Shown: positions 8,260 through 16,765 of the stretch, one piece after another
How positions within the stretch are numbered: the first letter of the stretch is position 1
Layout of the letters: every line of letters begins with the position of its first letter
Assembly (NCBI GenBank): GCA_964436865.1
Contig: CAYTFK010000070.1
Span: forward strand, 1 to 24,250
DNA length: 24,250 nucleotides
Direction: 5' to 3'
Source of the DNA: JAXGPP01 sp964436865
Lineage (GTDB): Bacteria; Planctomycetota; Planctomycetia; Pirellulales; Thermoguttaceae
The notes under the pieces: model-generated
What the model was told of the DNA's origin: nothing
The model's input: the letters and a program-made list of their open reading frames with translations, nothing else
Database searches by the model: none
Program-made: the position numbers and the translations under genes

Positions 8260-9111
8260 TCAGAGATTCTTTGGCTCCATGGCGGCGAAGAAGGGTCTCA
8301 GATGCCCATCCTCGCCGCCGGCAAGCCGGCCGGAGCGCTCGAAGAACGTCTTCGCCCGTTCCGGCTCGCCCTCGAAGAAGAGGTGCACGCCGATGAGAAA
8401 GAGCAGATCGGCGTTGTGGGGTTCGTTGACCGTCGCGGCGGCCAGGGCGTCGATATGGGCCATCTTGGCCATCCGGTTGTCGCCGTAGATCTGGTCGTTG
8501 GTGAAACCCGATTCGGGCCACGACGGATCGACCTTCAATCCGCGCTTGATCAGCTTGGCCGCTTCGGAGTAATTGCCCAACGCGATCAGGGTGTAGGCCT
8601 GGCGGAAGAAGGCGGCGCCCAGAGTGGGAGCGACGCTGCCGGCCTGTTTGTACCGCAACCGGGCCTGGCCGTAGTCCTGCGCCAGGAACAGCCTGTCGCC
8701 ATAGCCGATGAATCGCCAGCCCGACGCGATCGACTCGGCGCTGGTACTCCGGCCCGGCTTCGGCTCCTCCTCCACTTCGTCTGGCCGCGGCAGCGTGATC
8801 CGCGGTTGCACCGGCGCCCCGAGGAACTGACGGGTGGCGAACGGCCCGTAAATGGGCTCGGGCGGCAGAAATACGGGCGGGTAGGCGTAGGGGTAAGGCT
8901 GAAGGGGCCCAAAACAGAAGGCCGGAGCGCAGATCGGAGGCGGCGGCAGAAGTACCACGTCTGTGTGGAATAGCCTGTGCCCCGGCGGCCAGAAATTGTG
9001 TCTCGCCCGGCCGCGATGCGCATGATCTCCGACCTCGTCGGCCCAACCGGCGCACGGATCGATCGCCACCAGCGCGGCGGCGACGCCAATCGACGCAGCG
9101 TACCACCTCAT
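8260..9111 (-). CDS. secreted TPR-like protein
   Basis: A 283-residue exported protein. The N-terminus MRWYAASIGVAAALVAIDP with a likely cut near GWA-DE is a signal peptide. Residues about 50-90 are Pro/Tyr/Phe-rich (LQPYPYAYPPVFLPPEPIYG). Residues about 135-270 look like tetratricopeptide repeats: GDRLFLAQDYGQARLRYKQA, AFFRQAYTLIALGNYSEAAK, LLFLIGVHLFFEGEPERAKT. AAGGGG about 8 nt upstream supports the start at 9111. It lies 45 bp after the next secreted gene on the same strand and probably shares its transcript. A protein-protein scaffold role outside the cytoplasm is likely; partners are unknown. Confidence 0.8.
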   Translation of the reverse strand: MRWYAASIGVAAALVAIDPCAGWADEVGDHAHRGRARHNFWPPGHRLFHTDVVLLPPPPICAPAFCFGPLQPYPYAYPPVFLPPEPIYGPFATRQFLGAPVQPRITLPRPDEVEEEPKPGRSTSAESIASGWRFIGYGDRLFLAQDYGQARLRYKQAGSVAPTLGAAFFRQAYTLIALGNYSEAAKLIKRGLKVDPSWPESGFTNDQIYGDNRMAKMAHIDALAAATVNEPHNADLLFLIGVHLFFEGEPERAKTFFERSGRLAGGEDGHLRPFFAAMEPKNL

Positions 9112-9156
9112 CGCCGTTCCCCTTCTCTCGGGAATGCTCAGAAAGCGGCGCGTGGC

Positions 9157-9495
9157 CTACGGCCAGTAAGGCGGCAGGTAGACGGGCGGATACATGTACG
9201 GGCCGGCGTCATAGGGCCCATAGTAATACGGGTAGCCGTATCCATAGCCGTAAGCAGGCGGGTAGTATCCGCCGTACCACCCGTAGTTGTACGGTTGTCG
9301 GTAGATGTAAACCCGAGTCTGAGTGCGAGGCTGGGGATAGACAATGCCTCCCGGCACTCTTTGCCACGGTTCGTACGAGTTGTTGTCGACGCGACCGTGC
9401 TGGTGGGAATGGTTCGAGCGGTTACCCTGGGCCTGCACATTGTCGCACAGTGCGAAAAGCAATCCCATGACCAACGCCGTGAACACCCATCGCAT
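9157..9495 (-). CDS. small secreted Tyr/Gly/Pro-rich protein
   Basis: A 112-residue exported protein. The first 22 residues (MRWVFTALVMGLLFALCDNV, QA) are a signal peptide, probably cut at VQA-QG. The mature part starts hydrophilic and then becomes extremely Tyr/Gly/Pro-rich (YGWYGGYYPPAYGYGYGYPY near residues 68-90). I chose the ATG at 9495 because GGAGG at 9503-9507 is at ideal distance and the signal peptide starts there; an earlier start at 9525 would add ten residues. The mature composition resembles structural or surface-coat proteins rather than enzymes. It pairs with the TPR-like gene just downstream. Confidence 0.72.
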   Translation of the reverse strand: MRWVFTALVMGLLFALCDNVQAQGNRSNHSHQHGRVDNNSYEPWQRVPGGIVYPQPRTQTRVYIYRQPYNYGWYGGYYPPAYGYGYGYPYYYGPYDAGPYMYPPVYLPPYWP

Positions 9496-9594
9496 GACGA
9501 CACCTCCGCGCTCGGCTGCCTCCATGGGTAATTGTCGGCAGACAGCACATCTTCGACAACAGCGCGTTTGGGGGGCACCGCCGCGTGAGCGCGG

Positions 9595-11208
9595 TCAGGC
9601 GCCCGCGAGCCGCGAACGCAATTCGGCGACGCACTCGTCCTTGCCGACCCGCCACTGCTGGAGCGTGTCGCGGTCGCGGATCGTGACCGTGCCGTCCTTC
9701 ATCGTCTGGCCGTCGACGGTGATGCAGAACGGCGTGCCGATTTCGTCCTGGCGGCGGTAGCGGCGGCCGACCGCGCCCTTTTCGTCGTAGAACACGCTGA
9801 AATGGGGCTTGATCGCCGTGTAGATCTCCTTGGCCACTTCGGGCATGCCGTCCTTGCGGACGAGGGGGAACACGGCCGCCTTGATCGGCGCCAGCCGCGG
9901 GTGGAACTTGAGAAAGACGCGTTTCGTGGGGACGCCGTTCTCATCCGGCGCTTCGTCCTCGCGATAGGCCTCGCAGAGGAAGGCGAGGGTCGCGCGGTCG
10001 GCGCCGGCGGAGGGTTCGATGACGTGCGGCGTGAACCGTTCCTTCGTCAGGTCGTCGAAGTAGCTCAGGTCCTTGCCGCTGCCGCGATGGCGGGGCTTGC
10101 CGTCGGCATCGGTTTCGACCACCAGTTCGTCCCCCTGCCGAACGAGCTTGCCTTCCATATGGCTGCGGAGGTCGAAGTCGCCGCGGTGGGCGATCCCTTC
10201 CAGTTCGCCGAAATCGCCCGGCGCAAGGAACGGAAAGGCGTATTCGATGTCGGCCGTGCCGCACGAGTAGTGGCTCAGTTCCTCGGCGTGGTGGTCGCGC
10301 AACCGCAGGCGGTCGCCCGCCAGGCCCAGGTTGAGATACCACTGGTAGCGCCGGTCGCGCCAATACCGGTACCACTCGGGCGAACTCGACGGATGGCAGA
10401 AGAACTCGATCTCCATCTGCTCGAATTCGCGCGAGCGGAAGGTGAAGTTCCGCGGCGTGATCTCGTTGCGGAAACTCTTGCCCATCTGGGCGATGCCGAA
10501 CGGCACGCGGACGCGGCTGCTGTCGAGCACGTTCTTGAAATTGACAAAAATCCCCTGCGCCGTTTCGGGGCGCAGGAACGCGGCCGACTCCTCGCCCCCC
10601 AGCGCGCCGATGTAGGTCTTGAACATGAGGTTGAATTCGCGCGGCTCGGTGAGCGTGCCGAGCGTCTTCGCATCGGGGCCCAGGACCCAGTTGAAGTCGG
10701 TCACCGTGGTGAGCGAAACGAGCGGGCCCTGCCACTGGAGCTGATCGGCGTCCTTCGACCGCAGGTGGAAGAACTTGAGAGCCTTCTGGAGCGTGTCGTG
10801 AAGCCCCTCTTCACCAACGGCTTCGGTGGCCACGAAGATCCGCTCTCCCTTGGCCTCGACCCAGCGGCCGCTCACCTGGTCGTGGCGGTAGCGGCGTTTC
10901 GACTCGCGGCAATCGACCATGTAGTCATGGAACAGATCGTAATGCCCCGAGCACTTCCAGACCTGGGGGTGCATGATAATCGTCGAGTCGAGCCCGACCA
11001 TCTCGTAGTTCGTGGGGGCGCCGGGCGGGGCGACGAGTTCGTTGTGCCCCAGGACCATATCCTGCCACCACGCCTCGCGGACATTCCGTTTCAGAAGCAC
11101 GCCCAGCGGCCCGTAGTCCCAGAAGCCGTTCAGGCCGCCGTAGATCTCGCTCGACTGGAAGAGGAACCCTCGCCGCTTGCACAAGGCGACCAATTGGTCC
11201 ATTTCCAT
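9595..11208 (-). CDS. glyS: glycyl-tRNA synthetase, alpha2 (class II) type
   Basis: A 537-residue cytosolic enzyme that charges tRNA-Gly with glycine. It is the single-chain homodimer form found in eukaryotes, archaea and some bacteria, not the alpha2beta2 GlyQ/GlyS form. Visible motifs: FQSSEIYGGLNGFWDYGPLG at the N-terminus, LRPETAQGIFVNFKN near residue 212, class II motif 2 FRNEITPRNFTFRSREFEQM near 246, and motif 3 GADRATLAFLCEAY near 401. The C-terminal anticodon-binding domain contains RVFLKFHPRLAPIKAAVFPL and RYRRQDEIGTPFCITVDGQT. AAGGTG 9 nt before 11208 supports the start. An 8-bp inverted repeat lies 28-63 nt upstream. Length and motifs are complete, so the enzyme should be active. 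Confidence 0.96.
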   Translation of the reverse strand: MEMDQLVALCKRRGFLFQSSEIYGGLNGFWDYGPLGVLLKRNVREAWWQDMVLGHNELVAPPGAPTNYEMVGLDSTIIMHPQVWKCSGHYDLFHDYMVDCRESKRRYRHDQVSGRWVEAKGERIFVATEAVGEEGLHDTLQKALKFFHLRSKDADQLQWQGPLVSLTTVTDFNWVLGPDAKTLGTLTEPREFNLMFKTYIGALGGEESAAFLRPETAQGIFVNFKNVLDSSRVRVPFGIAQMGKSFRNEITPRNFTFRSREFEQMEIEFFCHPSSSPEWYRYWRDRRYQWYLNLGLAGDRLRLRDHHAEELSHYSCGTADIEYAFPFLAPGDFGELEGIAHRGDFDLRSHMEGKLVRQGDELVVETDADGKPRHRGSGKDLSYFDDLTKERFTPHVIEPSAGADRATLAFLCEAYREDEAPDENGVPTKRVFLKFHPRLAPIKAAVFPLVRKDGMPEVAKEIYTAIKPHFSVFYDEKGAVGRRYRRQDEIGTPFCITVDGQTMKDGTVTIRDRDTLQQWRVGKDECVAELRSRLAGA

Positions 11209-11235
11209 GCTGCTTGCACCTTGAAAGGGGAGCCG

Positions 11236-11271
11236 GGGTGAAGATAAACAGCCAAGTCTACTACTTCACCC
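11236..11271. promoter_or_regulatory. inverted repeat upstream of glyS
   Basis: GGGTGAAG at 11236-11243 and CTTCACCC at 11264-11271 are perfect 8-bp inverted arms with a 20-nt centre. They lie 28-63 nt before the glyS start, in the expected promoter or leader. The element could be an operator for a dimeric regulator or a leader hairpin; no known riboswitch or T-box features were recognised. Confidence 0.4.
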
Positions 11272-11388
11272 GTGGGCCGGCCAGAGCATGACCTTCTGGC
11301 GGCGGGGGCTCGCCCTCCTCGGTGGCGCGTTTCCTGGCTGCCGACAGCGGCCGGTCCGACGGCCGGTCCGCCGCGGTCGCCGCCGGGC

Positions 11389-11424
11389 GGAAAAGCCGCG
11401 GGGCGGCGCTCGCGCCGCCCCGCG
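11389..11424 (-). terminator. intrinsic terminator of the Calx-beta gene
   Basis: CGCGGGGCGGCG at 11397-11408 and CGCCGCCCCGCG at 11413-11424 form a perfect 12-bp stem with a 4-nt loop. On the - strand transcript it is followed by GCTTTTCC. It lies about 56 nt past the stop at 11480 and before the glyS leader, so glyS should have its own promoter. Confidence 0.65.
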
Positions 11425-11479
11425 ATTGAAGACCGTCTTCTTGCCGCCGCAGTTCCGCCATGTTTGCGGCCGACTGGTC

Positions 11480-14400
11480 CTAGGCGAGCCAGCTTCCGGT
11501 GGTCTTGAGTACAAAATCCAGCGAGCGGACGTTCTTCGCGTTCTGCGCGCCGCCCGTCGAATTGAGCGTGACGCGTTCGGGTTTACTGAAGTAGAAGTAG
11601 AAGCTCGCTACGTCGTTGGTCAGGTAGGCCTTGTCGTCTAGGCCGTAGAACGTGTCGCGTCCGGGGGTGTCGGAGAGCGTCACGCGGCCCACCTCATCGG
11701 CGAAGACCTTGTCGAAGCCGATCACGCGGTTCTCGGCCCGCGACTCGTAGACGAGCCGGCCGATATTGGCTGCGGCGTCGCCGAAGAACGAGTCGTCGTC
11801 GTCCCCGTCGTCGAAGTTCGCCGTGTCGATTCCCTCACCGCCGTCGGCGGAGACGTCGGCCTCGACCAGGTCGAAATCTTTGGCAAGGAAGCTGTAACCG
11901 GGACCCTTGAACCGGCTCTCGTCGTCGCGGCCGTAAAAGGCATCGTTGCCGGGCGAACCGGTGAAGAATGCCTGGTCGCGGAAGCCCTTCCGGGCGTAGG
12001 CCGTCACGCTGTCGAAGCCGATGGCCTGGAACACCAGCTTCGTGGCCAGGGTGAGCGTAGCGCTATTGGCCGCGCCATTGCCGATGAGCGTGTCGGACCC
12101 GGTCGAACCGTAGAGGAGGGCTTCGTCCTTGCTGCTGCCGCTGCCTTGCGCGCTGACATCGGCACTGTGCTCGCCGAACGATGTGACCTGGTAGTAGTAA
12201 CCGGAGCCCTTGAAGGTGACCGACGTGCTGCTGGCCGAGAAGGCGTCGGCCCCGGCGGTGCCGGTGAAGAAAGCTCGGTCGCCGAGCGACGCGTTCTTGC
12301 TGCCGATAACGTAGATTCGCTCGGCGTTGGTGGCGGAGAATTCCATCCCCGTGCTGAGCACCAGGCGCCCGCTCTTGGTGGCGGCTTCGCCGTAGAAGGT
12401 GTCATCGCCGGGCGAGTCGTAGAAGAAGACCTTGTCGTTGCCGCCTCGGCCATCGAAGTTGAAGATCGAGAACTCGGCGGCGGAGTAGCGCTGGATGCGG
12501 CCGTTGAGGATCACCACGACCTCGTCGCCGCGCGGCTGGATCTTAATGGTGTCGGCACGCGGCGTTCCGGCAATGTCTACCGGCAGGCCGCCGTCGTCGC
12601 TGGCGATCGTTCCCACCCCCTGGGCATCGGCGATGGTGACGCTGCGCCCGGCGGCCGACAGGCCGCTCAAGTTGACGAAGAACGTTTCGTCCTGCTCGGG
12701 AGTCTCGTCGCCGAGCACTTCGACCGCGATCGTTTGCGCCTCGCCCGCGTTGCCCTGGAAATTCAGCGTTCCGCTGGCGGCGTTGTAGTCGCTGCCCGCC
12801 AGGGCGGTGCCGTTGGCCGTGGCGAACGACACGCTCAACGGCACATCGACGGCGTTGTTCAGCGTCACGGTGAACAACGCGATCGTCGTTCCACTGTCGC
12901 CTTCGACGACCGTCACGTCGTTGACCGAAAGCGACGCCGCATCGTCGTTCACGATGTTGCCGGTGGCTTCGGCATCGCTGATCGTGACGGATCGCCCGTC
13001 GGCGTCGGCGTTGCTCAGCACAACGGTGAAGGTCTCGTCGAGCTCCACCGTCACGTCGCCGTTGATCTGGACGGAGATGGTCCGCGTTTCGCCGGCCGTG
13101 CCGACGAAAATGAGCGTGCCGCTGGCGGCGGCATAATCGACGCCCGCGGTCGCGGTTCCCGAGGCGGTGGCATAGTCCACCGACACGCCCGTGTCCACGG
13201 CGCGGTCGAGCGTCACCGTGAAGGTCGCGGTCTTCGTGCCGCTGTTTCCTTCGGTGATCGTCACGTCGCCGATCACCAGCGTGGCCGTATCGTCGTCGCC
13301 GATCGTGGCCACTCCCGTGCCGTCGGCGATCGTCACCGACTTCCCGCCCGCGTTGAGGTTGCTCAGCACGACGCTGAAGGTCTCATCCAGTTCGACCCGC
13401 TCGTCGGCGATCACCGGAACGGAGATCGTCCGCGTCTCGCCGGCCGTGCCGGTGAAAGTGAGCATGCCGCTCGTGGCCGTGTAATCGCTGCCGGCAACGG
13501 CCGTTCCGTCGACCGTCGCGAAATCGACCGTGAAGCCGCCCTGGACGGCAGAATCGAGCGTCACGGTGAACGTGGCCGTGCTGGTACCCGAGCTTCCCTC
13601 CACGAGCGTCACGTCGCCGATCGAGATCGAAGCCGCGTCGTCGTTGACGATCGTGCCGGTTCCCGTGGCGTCGGCCAAGGTCACCTCGCGGCCCGCGGCG
13701 GCGAGGTTGCTGAGCAGCACGCTGAAGGTCTCGTCCAACTCGACCGTCTGGTCGCCGGCGACTGTCACGCTCACGGTCCGCGTCTCCCCCGCCGCGCCGC
13801 TGAAATTCAGCGTTCCGCTGGCGGCGGTGTAATCGCTCCCCGCCGTGGCGGTGACGTCGGCCGTGGCGTAGTCGACCGCCAGACCGGTATCCACCGCTCC
13901 GGTGAGCGTCACGGTGAAGGTCGCGGTTTGCGTGCCGCTGTTGCCCTCGGTAATCACGACCTCGCTGATCGCCAGCGAGGCAGTGTCATCATTGGTAATC
14001 GCGCCGGTGGCCTCAGGATCGCCCAGCACCACCCCCGGATCAGACACGTTATCGAGCAGCACCGTGAATGTCTCGTCGAGTTCCACGACGGTGTCGCCGA
14101 GGATCTCCACGCTGATGGTCTGCTGTTCTCCCGCCGTTCCCGCGAAGGTGAGCGTGCCGCTGGCGGCGGTATAATCGCTGCCCGCCGCGGCGGTGCCGTC
14201 AGCCGTGGCGTAGTCCACCGTCAGGCCGCCGGCAACCGCCAGCGTAAGTGTCACGGTGAACGTGGCGGTCTTGGTGCCGCTGTCTCCCTCGGTCAGCGTC
14301 ACGTCGCTGATCGCCAGCGCCGGCTGGTCGTCGTCCTGGATGGTCGCGGTCAACGGGCTTCCCGCCGTGGCGACGCGTGCCGGATCGATGCCGGCCGCCA

Positions 14401-16168
14401 ATCCTGAGACCGTCCCCAGGAGGACGTCGAAGGTCTCATTCCCCTCGACGTCGGTGTCGCCAAGCACGGCGACGGTAAAGGTCTGCACCTCGCCGGCAGT
14501 CCCCGCGAACGTGAGCGTGCCACCGCCGGCAATGTAGTCGTCGCCCGCCGTGGCGGTGCCGTCCTGGGTCCCCCAGGCGATCGACAGACCGCCTTGCACC
14601 GGGTTGCTCAGCGTGACCGAGTAAGTGAAGTCGGTCGATCCGCTGTCCCCTTCCAGAGCCGAGCCGGGCACGGCGGCCAGCGTCAGCGTGGTCGTGTCGT
14701 TGTCGGTGATCGTCGCGGTGTGAACGGTCTGCGTGCCCAGGTTGGCGCCGGTTGCAGCGGTCATCGTGAGGATGATGGTCTCGCCCGGTTCGACGATGTT
14801 GTCGTCGTTGACGTTGATCGTCGCCGTGCCCGTCATCTGGCCCGCGGGAATGGTGATCGTACCGGAGGGACTCGTCGTGTAGTCGGCGCCGGCGCCCAGA
14901 GTGGCGGTTCCGCCGAGAGAGAAAGTCACCGTGACCGTTTGTGAGGCCGCCTCGGAAATCGCTGCGGTAACGGTCAGCCCGCCCGCCGATTCGGCAGCCG
15001 TCTGGCCGGCCGTGGTGAATTCCACCGTCGGAACGGCCCCCGTCGACTGGAAACCGAAATCGATATTCTCGGCTCCCTCGTCACCCCGGACCAGCGCCAC
15101 CTGCAGATTGGCCAGTGCCGGATCGGTCCGCACGATCCGTAGGTTGTCGAACGCGCCGGTGGTGCCGAAAGTAAACGACTCCCCCTGCAACAGGACCTGC
15201 TCGACGCCGCCGGGACCGACCAGCTCTGTTGAATAGACGTTCGACGCGTCGTAGAAGTAGTCGATCCTGTTGGCGGCAGCGTCGATATCAATGGTCAGGG
15301 TATGGTAGGCGTTTCCGATCCAGTCCCATTCACGATCGATGTCGGTGAAGTCGTAGAACCCGTCCTCATCCGGATCGTCGTAGATCTCCAGCGAGCCCCC
15401 GCCGGAGAAGTTGACGGCCGCAACGATCTCGCCCCCCGCCCCGAGGACCACCACGCGGTAGTCGCCCCCCAGATCGTCGATGGCCACGTCGACCGACACG
15501 GTGTAGCGGCCGTCGGCCTGCGCACCGAATGCAGGAGTGTAGGCCTCGAGGAACAGCTCTTCGTTTTCCGGTTCCTCGCCGAACAGCAGATGCTGCGTGC
15601 CGCTGCTGGGATTGGCGTTCGAAACGACGGGTTCGACGTTGCTGCCCACGCCCCCGGTCCAGCCCTGTTGCCCGAAGATCGATCCGAGGGAATAGCCTTC
15701 CGCCGCCTCGAATCCCGTCTGGAAGAGGATCTTCTCGTCCGATGCGGCCGGGTAGGTCTGGTTCCAACCGGCAGGCGGCGTGACGCCGACATAGTAGGCG
15801 CCCGGAGCGAGGCCGGTGAACGTGTAGTTGCCGGCGGCGTCGGTCGTCTGGGTGGGATCGCCGCCATCCTGCTGCCCGTTCTGATCGAGATCGAGATACA
15901 CAGTCCAACCGGAAAGGCCCGCTTCGCCCGGACCCTGCACGCCGTTCGCGTCGGCATCGTTCCACAGGGTGCCCTGGATCTCGCCGGCAGCGGCCTGCTG
16001 GGCCATCACCAGCCCCAACCCGGCATCCTGATCGAGCAGGTTGCTGCTGATGCTGAGGAGATTTCGCTGTTCGAGTTGCTCCAGCCGCAACGGCGTCGCG
16101 CTGCGCCGCGCCGCGCGCCGGCCGGAACGGATATGCCGCGAATCAGCCTTCTTCAGCCACTTGAACAT
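11480..16168 (-). CDS. giant secreted Calx-beta repeat protein with LEPR-XLL-type N-terminus
   Basis: A 1562-residue putative surface or extracellular protein. Residues 29-39 read LEQLEQRNLLS after a basic start, the planctomycete LEPR-XLL-type export region. In order: an SdrD-B-like domain (about 60-135; GEIQGTLWNDADANGVQGPG, GNYTFTGLAPGAYYVGV); a lectin-like beta domain (about 145-345) starting ILFQTGFEAAEGYSLG; seven Calx-beta domains (about 378-1190), each ending in an acidic NDD/DDD turn and carrying ETF motifs, as in calcium-binding Calx-beta folds; and six repeats of about 50 residues with GxxGxDxFYG cores up to the C-terminus (SWLA). There is no dockerin or PEP-CTERM. I chose the ATG at 16168 because GGAG lies upstream and the LEPR-XLL region follows at normal distance; a frame start at 16267 is less likely. 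A hairpin terminator follows the gene. A calcium-dependent adhesion or matrix role is inferred. Confidence 0.88.
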   Translation of the reverse strand: MFKWLKKADSRHIRSGRRAARRSATPLRLEQLEQRNLLSISSNLLDQDAGLGLVMAQQAAAGEIQGTLWNDADANGVQGPGEAGLSGWTVYLDLDQNGQQDGGDPTQTTDAAGNYTFTGLAPGAYYVGVTPPAGWNQTYPAASDEKILFQTGFEAAEGYSLGSIFGQQGWTGGVGSNVEPVVSNANPSSGTQHLLFGEEPENEELFLEAYTPAFGAQADGRYTVSVDVAIDDLGGDYRVVVLGAGGEIVAAVNFSGGGSLEIYDDPDEDGFYDFTDIDREWDWIGNAYHTLTIDIDAAANRIDYFYDASNVYSTELVGPGGVEQVLLQGESFTFGTTGAFDNLRIVRTDPALANLQVALVRGDEGAENIDFGFQSTGAVPTVEFTTAGQTAAESAGGLTVTAAISEAASQTVTVTFSLGGTATLGAGADYTTSPSGTITIPAGQMTGTATINVNDDNIVEPGETIILTMTAATGANLGTQTVHTATITDNDTTTLTLAAVPGSALEGDSGSTDFTYSVTLSNPVQGGLSIAWGTQDGTATAGDDYIAGGGTLTFAGTAGEVQTFTVAVLGDTDVEGNETFDVLLGTVSGLAAGIDPARVATAGSPLTATIQDDDQPALAISDVTLTEGDSGTKTATFTVTLTLAVAGGLTVDYATADGTAAAGSDYTAASGTLTFAGTAGEQQTISVEILGDTVVELDETFTVLLDNVSDPGVVLGDPEATGAITNDDTASLAISEVVITEGNSGTQTATFTVTLTGAVDTGLAVDYATADVTATAGSDYTAASGTLNFSGAAGETRTVSVTVAGDQTVELDETFSVLLSNLAAAGREVTLADATGTGTIVNDDAASISIGDVTLVEGSSGTSTATFTVTLDSAVQGGFTVDFATVDGTAVAGSDYTATSGMLTFTGTAGETRTISVPVIADERVELDETFSVVLSNLNAGGKSVTIADGTGVATIGDDDTATLVIGDVTITEGNSGTKTATFTVTLDRAVDTGVSVDYATASGTATAGVDYAAASGTLIFVGTAGETRTISVQINGDVTVELDETFTVVLSNADADGRSVTISDAEATGNIVNDDAASLSVNDVTVVEGDSGTTIALFTVTLNNAVDVPLSVSFATANGTALAGSDYNAASGTLNFQGNAGEAQTIAVEVLGDETPEQDETFFVNLSGLSAAGRSVTIADAQGVGTIASDDGGLPVDIAGTPRADTIKIQPRGDEVVVILNGRIQRYSAAEFSIFNFDGRGGNDKVFFYDSPGDDTFYGEAATKSGRLVLSTGMEFSATNAERIYVIGSKNASLGDRAFFTGTAGADAFSASSTSVTFKGSGYYYQVTSFGEHSADVSAQGSGSSKDEALLYGSTGSDTLIGNGAANSATLTLATKLVFQAIGFDSVTAYARKGFRDQAFFTGSPGNDAFYGRDDESRFKGPGYSFLAKDFDLVEADVSADGGEGIDTANFDDGDDDDSFFGDAAANIGRLVYESRAENRVIGFDKVFADEVGRVTLSDTPGRDTFYGLDDKAYLTNDVASFYFYFSKPERVTLNSTGGAQNAKNVRSLDFVLKTTGSWLA
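11530..12435 (-). repeat. six tandem ~50-residue GxxGxDxFYG repeats (coding)
   Basis: The C-terminal part of the Calx-beta protein has six degenerate units of 46-53 residues opening with FFYDSPGDDTFYG, FFTGTAGADAFSA, LLYGSTGSDTLIG, FFTGSPGNDAFYG, NFDDGDDDDSFFG and TLSDTPGRDTFYG. Most units then carry an aromatic or FD/FG-V-A segment and end with a GxxDxA-like stretch. The opening resembles one RTX-type calcium turn per unit rather than stacked nonapeptides. Confidence 0.7.
12590..15035 (-). repeat. seven tandem Calx-beta repeats (coding)
   Basis: Seven repeats run on the - strand. The last five (about 12590-14330) are the most alike, each about 345-350 bp, with the shared order EG-SGT-ATFTVTL, DYATADGTA, SDYTAASGTLTF, VELDETF and a closing NDD. 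The first two, nearer the N-terminus (about 14331-15035), are more diverged. The pattern indicates expansion by internal duplication. Confidence 0.85.
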
Positions 16169-16380
16169 GACACCACACTCCGTTATTGAGTCGCAGAGGG
16201 ATGGGGGAACGAGGGCGAGAACAGCGGGCCCGGTTTCCCGACCAAGAACATCAGAAATGCTCCACAATCAAACCGCGGAACCGTTGAGGGCCAGAACGGG
16301 CTCTCGTCGAAACTGCTGCTAGCACGCAGCCGTCCTCAGCGGGGTTAGCGCGGGGCGGCCAGATTGGATCGTCCATCGCT

Positions 16381-16409
16381 ACAGACGCGAGCAACCTCCC
16401 GGAAGTTCC
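16381..16409 (-). promoter_or_regulatory. ECF-type promoter candidate for the Calx-beta gene
   Basis: On the - strand GGAACTT (16403-16409) and GTCTGT (16381-16386) are separated by 16 bp. This is close to the RpoE-like pattern of GGAAC, 15-17 bp, then a GTC/TCTG-like box. It lies about 215 nt before the Calx-beta start. No copy of the GGAAC box was seen upstream of the PKD/RTX gene. Confidence 0.35.
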
Positions 16410-16708
16410 GAAAATGGAAAACGTGCGAACCGCCTGGACGTGGCGCAGGCATGTACCCGGCGTCTGCGCCAAGCAGAAAGGTCGGTTGGACTGCCTCCCG
16501 TGCCGACGAAGTCTGAGCGCTGGCGGCCGCGCATCGCGCGCAGCCGCACTTGAAACTCGACTCGGCCTGAGAAGATCGCCTGCCCTGGCCCAGAGCGTTT
16601 TCAAGTTAAATGATAACGACCGGGCAAGTCAACCATCTGGCGCGCGCTGTTGCGAAGAACGCGGTTTTGCCGTGGCGCATGAGCCGTCTTTGAGCATTTG
16701 CGCCGGCC

Positions 16709-16765
16709 GCCAAGAAAAGAGCGTGCCCCGCCGGGCCGCGGAAGATCCGCACGCCCGACGGGGCA
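16709..16765 (-). terminator. intrinsic terminator of the PKD/RTX gene
   Basis: The arms 16724-16736 and 16753-16765 form a 13-bp stem, with one G-T wobble in the - strand transcript, and an inner GCGG/CCGC stem extends it. On the - strand the hairpin is followed within 3 nt by TCTTTTCTT. It is about 120 nt past the stop at 16884. Confidence 0.6.

Noticed and set aside
8182..8973. 263-codon open frame on the + strand opposite the TPR-like gene
   Set aside because: The - strand gene has a signal peptide, a ribosome binding site and TPR-like repeats; the + frame lacks all of these.
9802..11241. 479-codon open frame on the + strand opposite glyS
   Set aside because: The - strand carries a complete glycyl-tRNA synthetase with all motifs; the + frame is rich in Arg/Val/Ala runs typical of antisense frames.
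12146..14407. 753-codon open frame on the + strand opposite the Calx-beta gene
   Set aside because: It is Arg/Gly/His-rich, has repeats that mirror the Calx-beta repeats of the - strand, no known domain and no ribosome binding site; it is an antisense shadow of a high-GC gene.
12590..15035. Regular repeat array considered as a CRISPR
   Set aside because: The period is about 350 bp and the repeats are in-frame protein domains, with no short identical repeats or unique spacers.
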